Source of the DNA: Tolypeutes matacus
Taxonomy: Eukaryota; Chordata; Mammalia; Cingulata; Chlamyphoridae
DNA length: 64,000 nt
Reading direction: 5' to 3'
Assembly (NCBI GenBank): GCA_026826555.1
Contig: JAKSZT010004976.1
Location: 7,634,917 to 7,698,916, forward strand
This document shows positions 9,249 to 20,262 of the stretch, one piece after another. The notes under the pieces were generated by a model. The model did no database searches and had not been told where the DNA came from. It worked only from the letters and a program-made list of their open reading frames with translations. The position numbers and the translations under genes are program-made. Positions within the stretch are counted from its first letter, which is position 1. Each line of letters begins with the position of its first letter.

Positions 9249-10149
9249 GAAAACAAGAGAAGAACTGCTTAAGGAGGCAAAACATGGTAAAACCAGGCAG
9301 AAACAATGGGACCTCTGGGGTGGATTTGTACCACTCTTCCCATTTTGTTGTTGTTGTTTAGTACCAGGGCTGGGGATTGAACCCAGGTACCTCGTAAGTG
9401 GGAAGCTGGCGCTCAACCACTGAGCCACATGGGCTTCCCTAATTTGTACCACTCTTGGTGGTACAAATAAAAGATTTCTAATGAAAACAATTAAGAACAC
9501 ATTGTCCCCCCACTCCCTTAAAGAGCATGACCATGAACAAAAAGAGAGCAATAAGGACCCAGAACCAGAAAAAAAAAAACCCAAAGAAGCACCAAACCCA
9601 TCCGCACAAGCCCAGCTTCCAAGCATAAAGCAGTTATTCTCTGCCAAGGAAGCAGGACAAGTACAAAAAGCAGTCAAACAAATGGGGAGCCAGGAGGAAG
9701 CAGCAGCAAGACTGTGACAAGCAACGGATGCCATCACACTTGGGACTGGGAGCCGCGTGGCTTTCTTCAAGCAGAGAGGCTACTGAGTGCAGGTTTTTAG
9801 CTGGCAGAGAAAATACCCAAGAATGATTTTTACAGTAGATTATTTGTTTGTTGTTTTTAAATAGGCTGTTGGTGACCAGCAAAATGACGTAGTGATTCTT
9901 CAAAGAAATTTGTACAAAGGGACTGGTCTAAAGGTGTCTGGGCAAGTTTAAGCTCCTTCAACAGATGTATTGTTTTTATACTATCTTGTTTGAAAGTTCA
10001 TTTCAAAATAAGCAAAGCTAGAATTTAAAGTAAAAGCTTCCAGAGATTGATGAAACTAGCTCTGTTTTTTTTTTTTTATAAACTACAAATGTGATCATTT
10101 CTCAGAATTTCTCAAAAAAATAAAATATTTGTAAACTCTTGGGAAAAAA
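9249..10149 (+). pseudogene. POLR1D: POLR1D (alternative isoform 2) processed pseudogene
   Basis: Read in shifting frames, the sequence follows the alternative POLR1D protein (the form unlike the RPAC2 polymerase subunit). Recognisable peptides are EELLKEAKHGKTR (from about 9259), TNKRFL followed by TIKNTL (9465-9505), KEHDHEQKE (from about 9523), NPKKH (about 9579) and QDKYKKQSN (about 9648). A frameshift follows the GKTR codons, another lies in the A-run near 9570, and an in-frame stop occurs near 9625. A 3' UTR follows, with AATAAA near 10119 and an A-rich end at 10143-10149, as expected of a reverse-transcribed mRNA. The 5' end is truncated near the start of the alternative exon. A SINE later split it at 9339-9441. 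The parent gene acts in RNA polymerase I/III biology; this copy cannot encode it. Confidence 0.85.
9339..9441 (-). mobile_element. Short DAS-type SINE inside the POLR1D pseudogene
   Basis: A monomeric tRNA-derived head on the minus strand ('tgagccacatgggcttccct' end, B box in 'gattgaacccaggtacc') with a T/TTG tail at 9342-9359. It is flanked by a perfect 15-bp target duplication at 9324-9338 and 9442-9456. Confidence 0.92.
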
Positions 10150-10227
10150 ACAATTATGTATTGAGTAACAGCTATACATACAGGCTGTGCTCAGTATTGT
10201 GACTCCACTCCATCTCCATGTATTTCC

Positions 10228-10290
10228 ATTGGTGGTGGTCAACACTGGCTGTAGAGTGGAACACCAGACGAACTATAAAAACCACTGTCA
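10228..10290 (+). repeat. MER5A DNA transposon, part 1 of 3
   Basis: 'tggtggtcaacactggctgt' is the diverged terminal part of MER5A (hAT-Charlie group). The element is cut by the SINE at 10291. Confidence 0.6.
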
Positions 10291-10543
10291 GGGGAGCAGA
10301 AGTGGCTCAAGCAGTTGAGCGCCCACCTCCCATATGGGAGGTCACACGTTCAGTTCCCGGTGCTTCCTAAAGAAAACAGACAGTGAGCTGACAATGAGCA
10401 AAAACAACGAGCAATCAGCGAGCAAACAGACAAGGGAGCCAACTCGGGGGAGCCAATGTGGCTCACTGGTTAAGCGCCAGCCTCCCACATGTGAGGTCCC
10501 AGGTTCAATCCCCAGTCCCAGTACCTGAAAAAAAGAAAAGAAA
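10291..10543 (+). mobile_element. DAS-type SINE, dimeric, plus strand
   Basis: Two tRNA-like heads start at about 10291 and 10450, each with a 'gtggctca' A box and a 'ggttcaatcc'-like B box. A run of 'gagcaaac' units links them. The tail is A/G-rich at 10528-10543. It splits a MER5A. Confidence 0.88.
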
Positions 10544-10627
10544 ATGCCACCTGGGTCCCACTTCCAGAAATGCTAATTTAATTAGTCTGACATATGGCCA
10601 GGGCAATGGGATTCATTAAGCTTCCCA
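10544..10627 (+). repeat. MER5A DNA transposon, part 2 of 3
   Basis: 'cacctgggtcccacttccag' followed by 'aaatgctaatttaattagtc' is the MER5A middle. It ends at 'aagcttcccag', where an L1 was inserted. Confidence 0.75.
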
Positions 10628-11198
10628 GTTGGTATGACCAGTTGAGCAAATGGTTGGACAATATTTACTAAAGTTGAACATACATCCACCATCAGACCCA
10701 GCAATTCCACTCCTAGAGAAATGAATGCGTGTGGTCACCAAAGGATATGTACACGAATGTCCAGAGACACTTTACTCAAATTAGCCAAAATCTGGAAATG
10801 ACTCATATCCATCAAACAGAGAATGGATGAAAGTGTGGTTTAGTCCATACAAAGGAATACTAATCAGCAATGTGAAAGAACTAGCTACTGATACACTCAA
10901 CAGCATGGATGAATCTCAACATCAGGTTGTGTCAAAAAAAGACACAGACTTTCTATAAAATTGAAGATTAGGTAAAACTGATCTGTGGTGAGAGAAGACA
11001 GAATAGTGGTCACTCTGACTGGGGCTGTTGATGGAAAGGGACATGAGGGCTCCTTCTGGGGTGCAGGAAATTTTCCATACCAATTAGGATAGCAGTTACA
11101 CAGGTATGTGTATATGCAAAATCTGTCAAGCTGTACACCTAAAACACACACACTTTATTGTATGTATAAGATACTGCTACCTCAATTTTTTCAAAAAG
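10628..11198 (+). mobile_element. L1 3'-end fragment, sense
   Basis: 5'-truncated L1: 'cagacccagcaattccactc', 'actcatatccatcaaacaga', and 'caagctgtacacctaaaaca' before a T/A-rich end. It lies within a MER5A. Confidence 0.8.
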
Positions 11199-11252
11199 CT
11201 GCAGAGGTAATTCTAGTGTGCAGTCAAACCTTGGAACTACTGCTTTAAAGAA
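11199..11252 (+). repeat. MER5A DNA transposon, part 3 of 3
   Basis: 'taattctagtgtgcagtcaa' then 'ccttggaactactg' is the MER5A closing inverted repeat, completing the element begun at 10228. Confidence 0.65.
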
Positions 11253-11980
11253 ATTTCTGAGCCCCATCAATGCCTTGGAACCCCAAGTTATAATGCCAAT
11301 TTTGCCTTTGGGGTCATACTTATGGTATCAATTACAGGATGCTATCTATGTAGTCCCAACCTTTTAAAACCAGAGAATGGTAGAGCTGGATCAGAATTCA
11401 GAAGCCACCAAGTACTGGGATGGCTAATTGGTTTTGTCTTCAGTGTTAACAACAGTTAATGTGTAATGGCTGCCTAGCGTCTGGGTTCCAAAGGATTCTA
11501 AGACTGTATCCAAACACAGAGGGGGAGGACTTTCATGATCAACTAGTAATGTCTAGTAAGCACATGTGAGAAGAGAAGCAGTATTTAATTGCTTTGTATT
11601 TGCCCACTAGCCAAATCCAGCTTCCTCCTTTTTCAAATGTAGATATGGAAACCCAGAGAAATGATTTACCCAAGGTCACGTTGCTAGTCGGGTGGCAGAA
11701 GTGAGATTAAAACCAATTGTTTTTCTGAAGAACTGATTAGGATGTAGGTTCACCACTCCACAAGGTAGTACAGGGTGGATGGCTGGAAAGGATAGGTACA
11801 AGAGTAAGGGACCAAATGATCTCAATTGCATTTGAAATGCAGGCCACCCTTTGGCAAAGATCATGAAATTGCTTTCCTGAATATTTAGGGAGTTTGTAAG
11901 GATGCTAGTACAAACACCCAACTTCTCTTTCAGACCCATATGTGTCCATTCATTTATTCATAACTCTTTAACAGGCATTT
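11253..11980 (+). other. Intergenic DNA with a MIR at about 11625-11710
   Basis: The only feature I support is a plus-strand MIR core, 'atatggaaacccagagaaat' through 'caaggtcacgttgctagtcg'. The rest looks unique. Confidence 0.55.
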
Positions 11981-12024
11981 TTTTTTCAACAAGCATTTTA
12001 ATTTGAAAGAGAATGACTATGAAT

Positions 12025-12320
12025 GCTCTTTGCAAACCATAAGATACTTTACAGATGTTAGCCATTTTTGGTGAAATGCTTTTTAACAATCATAATATGT
12101 ATCCACCATATAGCCATAAAAGTTGAATACACAAGTAGTGTAGTAACAAACTACAGTAGTACAACCTAGATTTGGGCATAGCACCACTCAGCAATTAGTG
12201 ATGTCTAACATATTTGAGTCTCGGTTTTTCTAGTTGCAAAGGGAGGTTGACATGAGTCCTCACCTTATAGAAACATATGGTGGGGACAAATGAAATGCTA
12301 GATTACTTTGTGTAGCACAG
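12025..12320 (-). repeat. MIR-type sequence, minus strand
   Basis: 'tgagtctcggtttttctagt' and 'gggacaaatgaaatgctaga' at 12210-12310 fit a reversed MIR. 'ctctttgcaaaccataagat' at 12028-12050 may be a second weak piece. Confidence 0.45.
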
Positions 12321-12615
12321 TCATGCTTTTATGGAGAGAAGAGTCCAAAGTCAAGGCATAAGGTCAAATCACATAGGATCGAAATTGGTTAAGACTAACA
12401 AAAATGCTAGTTATTGCTGTTGCAATGCCCTTAAGGGGGCTGTGTGCTCCTCTGTCATGCTGGTCTCTTGGTTAACCAGACAGTTCAACTGCAGCCACCT
12501 CCTGATGTAGCAACACATGAGACCCAGGACCAGCCAGAAGGTCCAGGTCCATATCGAGCATATTATCTCTGAGTCCCCACAGCCCCAAAACCCTGGCATG
12601 GAGAAAATGAGTTTA
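12321..12615. other. Intergenic DNA, no recognised feature
   Basis: Unique-looking sequence. The open frame on the minus strand at 12411-12740 runs through a MER5 element and is not a gene. Confidence 0.35.
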
Positions 12616-12742
12616 GAGCAGTGTTTTTCAATCTTTAATAATTGGGACAGACAGCTTTTTAAATGACTCATGTCTGGGTTCCATCCAGTGTTTTTAAAGT
12701 TCCCCAGGTGATATCCGATTGCAGCCAAGGCTGAGAACAACT
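12616..12742 (+). repeat. MER5-family DNA transposon
   Basis: Opens with 'cagtgtttttcaatcttta' and closes with 'gcagccaaggctgagaacaa', the two inverted ends of a MER5. 'ccaggtgatatccgattgca' lies just inside the right end. Confidence 0.85.
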
Positions 12743-13205
12743 AATACAACAGATATGTGAAATTGTTCAGAAGTGGAACAGAATCTATTACACAGATAAA
12801 GAGAGGGCTCTGTTCCACCCCAGGTCAACAGAATGACCATAGAAATGTCAGAGGTAGAGATATGCAGGACCCTGAGGCCCCATAGAGTCTAGCAGCCAAG
12901 TCACCCACGTGGAGAATGAGCCTGCTGAGGCCCAAAGCCACAGCACATGCTCACCGGCTACCAAGGGGCCATGGATCTCCAAATGAATCCTAAGGGTCAT
13001 TTGGAGACCAAATTTTGGGGGACGGGCAAAGCTGGATTTTCAGTGATTGCCCTGGTGGGACTTGGATCCAATAGTCATTTCCAGTCCCATTGCTATGAGC
13101 CAGTCCCAGCTCATCCCCACAAACTCACAGACCAGACTGGCGGAGAGATGGGATGCAGGGGCCCACTCACGTTTATGCAATCCTGCCACTGGACACACAG
13201 CTTTC
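12743..13205. other. Intergenic DNA, no recognised feature
   Basis: Unique-looking, moderately GC-rich. Short open frames at 12947-13250 have no domain. Confidence 0.35.
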
Positions 13206-13370
13206 ACACGCATTAGGTCATCTCATCTTTCCAATAATCCAATGAGATAGCCAGGGAAAATATTATAATTCTCATTTTATAGATGAAGAAATCAAGGCTT
13301 AGAGGTTAGATGGCTGGCCAAGGTCAGAAAGCCAAGAAGAAGTTGAGTTGAGATTCAAACCCAGATTCCC
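13206..13370 (+). repeat. MIR SINE, near full length
   Basis: 'caataatccaatgagatagc', 'tagatgaagaaatcaaggct' and 'tgagattcaaacccagattc' follow the MIR consensus in order. Confidence 0.85.
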
Positions 13371-13417
13371 TACCTCCCAGCAGAGGCTTCTTTTTGTTAT
13401 TACCATTAACAACAATA

Positions 13418-13572
13418 GATAGTATTTATTGAGTTTACAAGTTCTAAATATATGCTGCATTTTATAACACTTAAACCTCACAATTACACTGCAAGGTATA
13501 TATTATGAGATTAAGGTGGCCATTTTACTGATGAGACTTAAAGGGTTTGAGTAAAATGCCCCAAATCACATG
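13418..13572 (+). repeat. Second MIR-type SINE
   Basis: 'agtatttattgagtttacaa' opens it. 'aaacctcacaattacactgc' and 'ttttactgatgagacttaaa' follow in MIR order. It is more diverged than its neighbour. Confidence 0.65.
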
Positions 13573-14104
13573 ACACTCTGCCAAGAGTAGCTGTGCCAAC
13601 ATAGCAATAGAAAGCAACAAACACAATGATACAGCAACCATAATGCCCAGTCCATAGTAAAAAAGGCTGAAACTGCACAGAGAGGCATAGATTCTACCAG
13701 ATTAGTCACCCTGAGGGGTTAAGACCAGAGCTGGTTTGAGCGGAATGTTAGGTGTTAGGCACCTAACATTTATGTCCCCACTCCATTTCCCCATCCCTCA
13801 TCTTCTGAATCCAAGGCACTGGTGAGAAGAGCAGAATTCTCAATCTACACAACTGAAGCCAGAGCTCCTGCCTGCTATGTGGGCACACTGGATGGTGGAA
13901 AACACTGCCAGCTTCCCTACGCCACACACTAGCTCCCAGAAAGTTTTTACCCTACGCCAAGCCTTTACCCGATAAGCCTGAAGGCTCTTTTCTGAAGAGT
14001 CTGATCAGCTCAAGAAGGACCAAAAGATATTGTTTTTGGTGTTCCCCAAACAATAGCCCAAGCAGTGACCCTATCCTGCAGTTCATCACAATAGGCCCCA
14101 GCCA
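13573..14104. other. Intergenic DNA, no recognised feature
   Basis: Unique-looking sequence leading into an L1. A 10-bp palindrome-like pair 'gttaggtgtt'/'aggcacctaacatt' at 13747-13771 can form a short hairpin. Confidence 0.35.
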
Positions 14105-17100
14105 TGAATTCAGAATTCCATTCATTTTTTCACCGAGCCATTTTTACATAATCTCTAGGGCAACCACTAAGAAAATAACATGAAAAAATACAATAAATGA
14201 AATGACAACAGAATTAAAATAGTACACTAAAAAATATCCATTTAACAAAAAGAAGGCAGTAATGAAGGAATAGAAGAAAAATTTGAAAACAAATAGCAAA
14301 ATTACTTACATAAATCCTACCTTATCACTAATTATATTAAAGGAAAATGATTCAAACAGTCCAATCAAAAGGCAGAGATTGAATGAATGGATTAAAAAAC
14401 ATGATCCAACTATGTGCTGTATATAAGAGATATATTTTAGATTCAAAGATCCAAATGGTTGAAAGTAAAAGGGTGGAAAAGGATATAATATGCAAGTAGT
14501 AAGGAAAAGAGATCTAGAACAGCTATATTAATATCAGACAAAAAATTTTTACTATAAAAAAGCAAGATATTTTATAATGATAAAAGGGTCAATCAATCAA
14601 GAAGACATAAAAATTATCAATTATATGCAACAGAGGCCTAAAATACAGGAACAAAAACTGACAGAACTGAAGGGAAAAACAAACAATACAACAATATTTG
14701 GAGACTTCAATACCCTTCTATCAATATGGATATAATAACGAGACAGAAGATCAAAAAGGAAATAGAAGATTTGGCCAACATTAAAAAAACAACTATATCT
14801 AACAACTATAGAACCCTCCACCCAAAAGCAACAGAATACACATTCTTCTCAAGTGCACTTGGAACATTCACCTATATGTTAGAATGAAAGGCTATATGTT
14901 AAATAACAAGTGTCAAAACATTTAAAAGGATTGAAATAATACAAAGCATGATCTCTAACCACAATGGAATGAAATTAGAAATATACAACAAATGGAAAAT
15001 TTGGAAATTCACAAATATGTGGCAAATAAACAGCATACTACTAAATGACTGATAGGTCAAAGAAGAAATCACAAGGAAAACTACCAAAGACTTTGAGATG
15101 AATGAAAACGAAAACACAACACACCAAATCTTCTGAGATGCAACAAGGAAATTTAGCTACAAACAACTATATTAAAAAAGAAGAAAGATCTTAGACCAAT
15201 AACCTAACCTTTCACCTTAAGAAACTACAAAAGGAAGAACAAATTGAAGACAAAGCAATCAGAAAGAATGAGATAACAATTAGAGTAGAAATAAATGAAA
15301 TAGGTCATAGAAAAATAAAGAAAATTAATGAAACAAAAAGTTGGTTTATTGAAAAGATCAACAAAATTGAGAAATCTTTGGTTAGACTGACCAATTGAAA
15401 AACAAAGAGGAGACTCAAATTCCTAAAATTATTCCCAACCTCACAGAAATATAAAGGATTAGAAGGAAGTACTATGAACAATTATATGACAGCAAATTAG
15501 ATAACCTAGATGAAATGGACAAATTCCCAGAGAGACACAAACTCTGAAACTGACTCAAGGAGAAATTGAAAATGTGAAAAAACCTGAAAGACCTGAAAAT
15601 CTGAATCATTTAAATAACAAGGTGACTGAATTAGCAATTTAAAAATTTTCCACAAAGAAAAGCCCAGGACATGATGGTTTCACGCGTGAATTCTACCAAA
15701 CATTTAAACAAGAATTAATACCAATCTTTTATAAACTCTTCCAAAAACTAGAAGAGAAAGGAAAACTTCCCAACTCATTTTATGAGGCCAATATCCTGAT
15801 TCTAAAACCTGACAAAGTTATTACAAGAATAGAAAACTATACCAATACTCCTTATGAATATAGATTCAAAATTCCTCAACAAAATACTAGTAAAGAGAAT
15901 CCAGCAGCATATTAAAAGATTATTCACCATGGACAAGTGGGATTTATCCCAGGAATGCATGTTGTTTTCAATATTTAAAAAATCAATGTAATACACCATA
16001 TTAATATAATCCAAAACAAAACCACATAATCATCTCAACTGATGCAGAAAAAGCATATGACCAAATACAACACTATTTCTTGATTTTTTTTAAAAATTCA
16101 ACAATTTAGGAATAGACAGAAACTTCCTTAATCTGAAAAAGGACATCTACAAAAAGCCTTCAGCTAACAGCATTAATGTTTTTTTGTGTGTGTGGTTTTG
16201 TTTTTTTTTTTTTTTTTTTCAGTATTAATGTTGAAATACGGAATGCTTTCCCCTAAGATCAGGAATGAGACAAGGATGTTCACTCTGATCACTTCTATTC
16301 AATAGTGTACTGTGTTTTCTAGCCAGAGAAATCAGACAAGAAAAAGAAATAGCGGGCCTCTAGAGCAGATAAGAAGTAAAATTATCACTATTCATTTATG
16401 ACAAAATCTTGTATATAGAAAATCATAAGGAATCCACTAAAATACTATTGGAACTAATAAACGAATTCATCAAGGTTGCAGAATACAAGATCAATATATA
16501 AAGATCAATTGTAGTTCTATACACTTCCAATGAACAATCCAAAAGTGAAATTAAGGAAACAATTCCATTTACAATAGCATCATAAAGAATATGATAAATT
16601 TAACTAAAGACGTACAAGAGTTATACAGTAATAATTAAATGAAATTAAAGACTTAAATAAATGGATAGATATTACATGTTCATAGACTGGAAGACTTAAT
16701 ATTGTTAGACAGCAAAACTCGACAAATCGATCTACAGATTTACCACAGTCCCTATCAAGATTCCCAACTGCCTTTTTTTCAAAAATCAACAAGCTGATAG
16801 TCATATGGAAATGTGAGGGGCTGGGAATGGCCAAAACAATAGAAAAAAAAAGAACAAAATTGGAAGACTCATACTTCCCAATTTCACAACATACCAAAAA
16901 ACAAAAGAAATCAAGACAGTTTACTACTGACATAAGAATAAACATATAGATCAACAGAATAGAATTGAGTCCAGAAAAAAAAAAACAACACAACTATACA
17001 TTTATGATGAACTGATTATTCTGACAAGGATGCCAAGAAAATTCATGGGGGAAAAGTTTTAAATGGTGCTGGGACACTTGGATATCCACATGCAAAAAGA

Positions 17101-18245
17101 ATGAGTTTTGACCACTACCTCATGCCATATAGAAAAATTAACTCACAATGGCTCAAAGAAATATAACAGCTAAAATCATAAAACTCTTAGTGGATACCTG
17201 GATATGACAACAAAAGCACCAGGAAAAAAAACACAAAAAACTTGTACTTCATCAAAATTTGAAACTTTTGTTCATCAAAAGCCATTACCAAGAAAGTGAA
17301 AAGACAACGCACAAAATGTGAGGAAAACATTTGGAAATCATATATCTGATACAACTCAACAACAAAAAGACAAAAAAATAATTTTTTTAATGGGCAAAGG
17401 ACTTGAATAAACATTTCTCCAAAGAAGATACAAAAATGACCAGCAAGCACATGAAAAGATGCTCAATATAATTAGACATTAGGGAAATGAAAATCAAAAT
17501 TACAATGAAATACTACATCATAGCCACCAGGAGGACTGTTATCAACTGAAAATACTAAGTGTTGATGAGGACTTGGAGAAATTGGAACACTTTTGTATTG
17601 CTGGTGGGGATGTAAAGTGGTACAAAAGCTGTGGAAAACAGTTTGGCAGTTCCTTAAAAAGTTAAACATAGAATTGCTATATGACTCAGCAATTCCACTC
17701 CTATGTATATTCACTAAAGAATTAAAAACAGGGACTCAAACAGATACTTTCAGGCAAATGTTCATAGCAGCCATATTCCAAATAGCCAAAAGATGGAAGC
17801 AACTCAAGTATTCATCAACAGATGAACTGATAAGCAAATTGCTACATATACATGCAGTAGAATATTATTCGGCCATAGAAAGGAATCAAGTTCTGACACA
17901 TGCCACATTTAGGGATGAACCTTGAAAACATTATGCTTAGTAATATAAGCCTGGTGCAAAAGGACAAATACTATATGGTTCCAACTTATATGAAATATCT
18001 AGAAAAGGGAAATTCATAAAGAACCTCTAATAGAGGTTACCAGAGGCTAAGGGAGGGGGCAAATGGGAAGTTTTTGCTTAACGGGTATAGAGTTTCTGTT
18101 TACAGTGATGAAATAATTTGGAAATAGGGGTGATGGTTGCACAACATTGTGTATTTAATTAATGCCACTGAATTGGACACTTAAAATGGTTAAAATAGTC
18201 AATTCTATATTATATATGTTTTGTCACAATACATTTTTTAAAAAA
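14105..18245 (+). mobile_element. Decayed L1 LINE, sense, most of ORF2 and 3' end
   Basis: About 4.1 kb collinear with L1 ORF2. The endonuclease-linked part is at about 14350-14950. The reverse-transcriptase core is at about 15660-16560, including 'agcccaggacatgatggttt' and 'ctcaactgatgcagaaaaag'. The C-terminal part is at 17500-17950, and a 3' end with 'ttggacacttaaaatggtta' runs to the A-rich tail at 18236-18246. Every frame has many stops, so it is old and inactive. ORF1 and the 5' UTR are absent. Confidence 0.9.
16181..16223. repeat. T-rich 43-bp insertion with 9-bp flanking duplication
   Basis: A T-dominated block interrupts the L1 between two copies of ATTAATGTT (16172-16180 and 16224-16232). 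It looks like the bare tail of a minus-strand retroposition, with almost no body left. Confidence 0.55.
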
Positions 18246-18800
18246 ATACACAGAAAGGCATTTTCCTAAGAAATTAATTAGTAGGGTTGAAAATTATTGC
18301 TTCTGGGGAAAGGGAAATGAACAGATGGTAAGGAGACTGGGGACCACTGTTTACCTTAAGAAACATTGTAGAATAATGTGACTATAAATTATATCCTGAT
18401 TTTAAAAAAAACTTTTTTGAAAGGAGAAATAGATAAAAGAGAGGCCTGGTCCTAGGGCTCTAGGAGATTTTTTATTTCGTGACACTTGCCCGTTGGCTCA
18501 TTTTATTTTCATTGCTTCTTTCTTCCTTCCACACAAAGACGGTTTTCCCATTGGCTAGGCAGGCTTCCAGATTACAAATGAGACAGGAAGGTTGTTTTAC
18601 AAAATGGTGGTTTCAGGAGTATGGCAGGGCCTGGTATTACCAAGAAGGTATTTTCCTGAAGGAAGGGGTTATTAGCCAGCCTGAGACCAATACATTCATT
18701 CATCCTAAGAAAACTATTTGCCCAGGTAGGACCCACAAAAGTCTCTCTCTCTCAGCTGTAATCCAAAAGCATTGAATTCCAGTCAAAGGTAGGAAAGTTG
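18246..18800. other. Intergenic DNA, probable L1-like remnant then unique sequence
   Basis: 18270-18415 ('accttaagaaacattgtaga', 'aattatatcctgattttaaa') may be another degraded 3' end. The remainder has no recognised feature. Confidence 0.3.
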
Positions 18801-18819
18801 AGGAGCTTTGGTTACTTTT

Positions 18820-19120
18820 TAAATTGGGTTCTCCCCAAAGCAGAACCTGAGATAAGGATTTGGGTGCAGGTATCAGGAAGCATGTCAGGAAGTGAGGGGA
18901 GTAAGAGAGGGAAGTACATGTACAGGGCAGGTTATAGCAGTAGGAAACAGGGGCTCAATCCTAAGAGACTAGGCAGAACACACCTCAAAATCTTACCAGT
19001 GATGAGGGAGGAAGCACCCCCTCTTTGATGGAGGGTGGTTTCTGGGGTCTTAACTCCCCAGCACTTTCATGCTGCCCTGTTTATGTACAGCACACACTCC
19101 TGCAGCCAGAAAGCACCCTA
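18820..19120 (-). repeat. Old LTR-like repeat (family R), minus strand
   Basis: 'gggttctccccaaagcagaa' then 'gagataaggatttgggtgca' is the reverse of the family R end. GC-rich internal sequence follows. It abuts the LTR at 19142. Confidence 0.45.
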
Positions 19121-19141
19121 CGGCAGAGAGACAGAAAGTTT

Positions 19142-19979
19142 TGGATTGCTAGGCTGCTGAAAGCAAATTCCATGAAATGGGTTGGCTTTTAACAATGGGA
19201 ATTTATTAGCTTACAAGCTTACAGTTTTGAGGGCATGAAGATGTCCAAATCAAGCCACCATCAAAATGATGCTTTCTTCCTGATGACTGGCTGCTGCCAA
19301 TCCTGGATGCCTCTGTCACATGGCAAGGCACATGGCGGCATATGCTGGTCTCTCCTCTTCTGGATTTCACTGATTTCAGTTTCTTGGTTCCATGGCTTTC
19401 TCTGTGTGTCTTAATTTCATTCTCTTATAAAGGACTCCAGGAAAAGGATTAAGACCCACTGAGTGAGATGAGCCACACCTTAAATGAAGAAGCCTCATCA
19501 AAAGATCCTACTCGCGGGAAACAGATGTGGCTCAACCAGTTGGGTGCCTGCCTACCACATGGGAGGTCCCGAGTTTGGTGCCTCCTAAAAGAAGATGAGC
19601 AGGTGCTACCTGATGAAGCAACAAGCTAGATGCTGCCCCCTGAAGCAACGAGCTAGACGCCATCCCCACCACAACGAGCAGATGCTACAAGCCAACAGAC
19701 ACTGCAGCCCACAGGGAGCAGATGTGGCTCAGGCCGCTGGGCACTCCCCTCCCATGTGGGAGGTCTTGGGTTCAGTTCCCAGTCCTCCTGGAGAAGGTGA
19801 GCAAACAATGAGCAGACAGATGAGAGAACCATCTGGGAGGGGAAGGGAGAAAAAGAAATAAAAGTAAATAAATAAATCTTTTTTTTTTAAATCCTACTTA
19901 GAGTGGGTCCACACCCACAGGAATGGATTAACTTTAAGATCATGCTTTTCTAGGGTACAAACCGCTTCAAACCACCACA
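19142..19979 (-). mobile_element. LTR, related to copies 1-4, split by a SINE
   Basis: On the minus strand it begins TGTGGTGGTTTG (19979) and ends AGCAATCCA (19142). 'taataaattcccattgttaa' before the end supplies the poly(A) signal and is close to the matching part of the other LTRs. Without the SINE at 19513-19890 it is about 460 bp. I found no clear 5-bp target duplication at its edges. Confidence 0.75.
19513..19890 (+). mobile_element. DAS-type SINE, dimeric, inside an LTR
   Basis: Heads start at about 19515 and 19715 ('agcagatgtggctcagg'). They are joined by a run of imperfect 'aagcaacgagctagacgcc' units and followed by 'taaataaataaatcttt'. The flanks share 'atcctact' (19505-19512 and 19891-19898). 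Confidence 0.88.
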
Positions 19980-20079
19980 TAGAAGAAGCCATGATGGGTA
20001 CAAGAATTGCAAAGGGAATAGGTATAGGACATGGTGAAGACCTGGGGCTCTGAAGCACTCTACCACAAGCTCCTCATTT

Positions 20080-20262
20080 ATATCCCCAGAGTTTATCATT
20101 GTGCCAGGTATACAGTATACAACTAAAAATTGTTTTTGAACGCAGGAGGGAAAGAATGAATACATAAGCAATGCTTTCTTTTGCAGATGAGGAAACAGTT
20201 GCAGTGAGATGGAGTGACTTGCCCAAAGTCGCACGGCTAGTTCATGGCAGGTTCAGGGAGAG
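20080..20262 (+). repeat. MIR SINE
   Basis: 'agatgaggaaacagttgcag', 'gacttgcccaaagtcgcacg' and 'gctagttcatggcaggttca' give the MIR 3' half. The 5' part is diverged. Confidence 0.75.

Noticed and set aside
9237..9770. 177-codon minus-strand open frame
   Set aside because: Antisense of the POLR1D pseudogene and its SINE.
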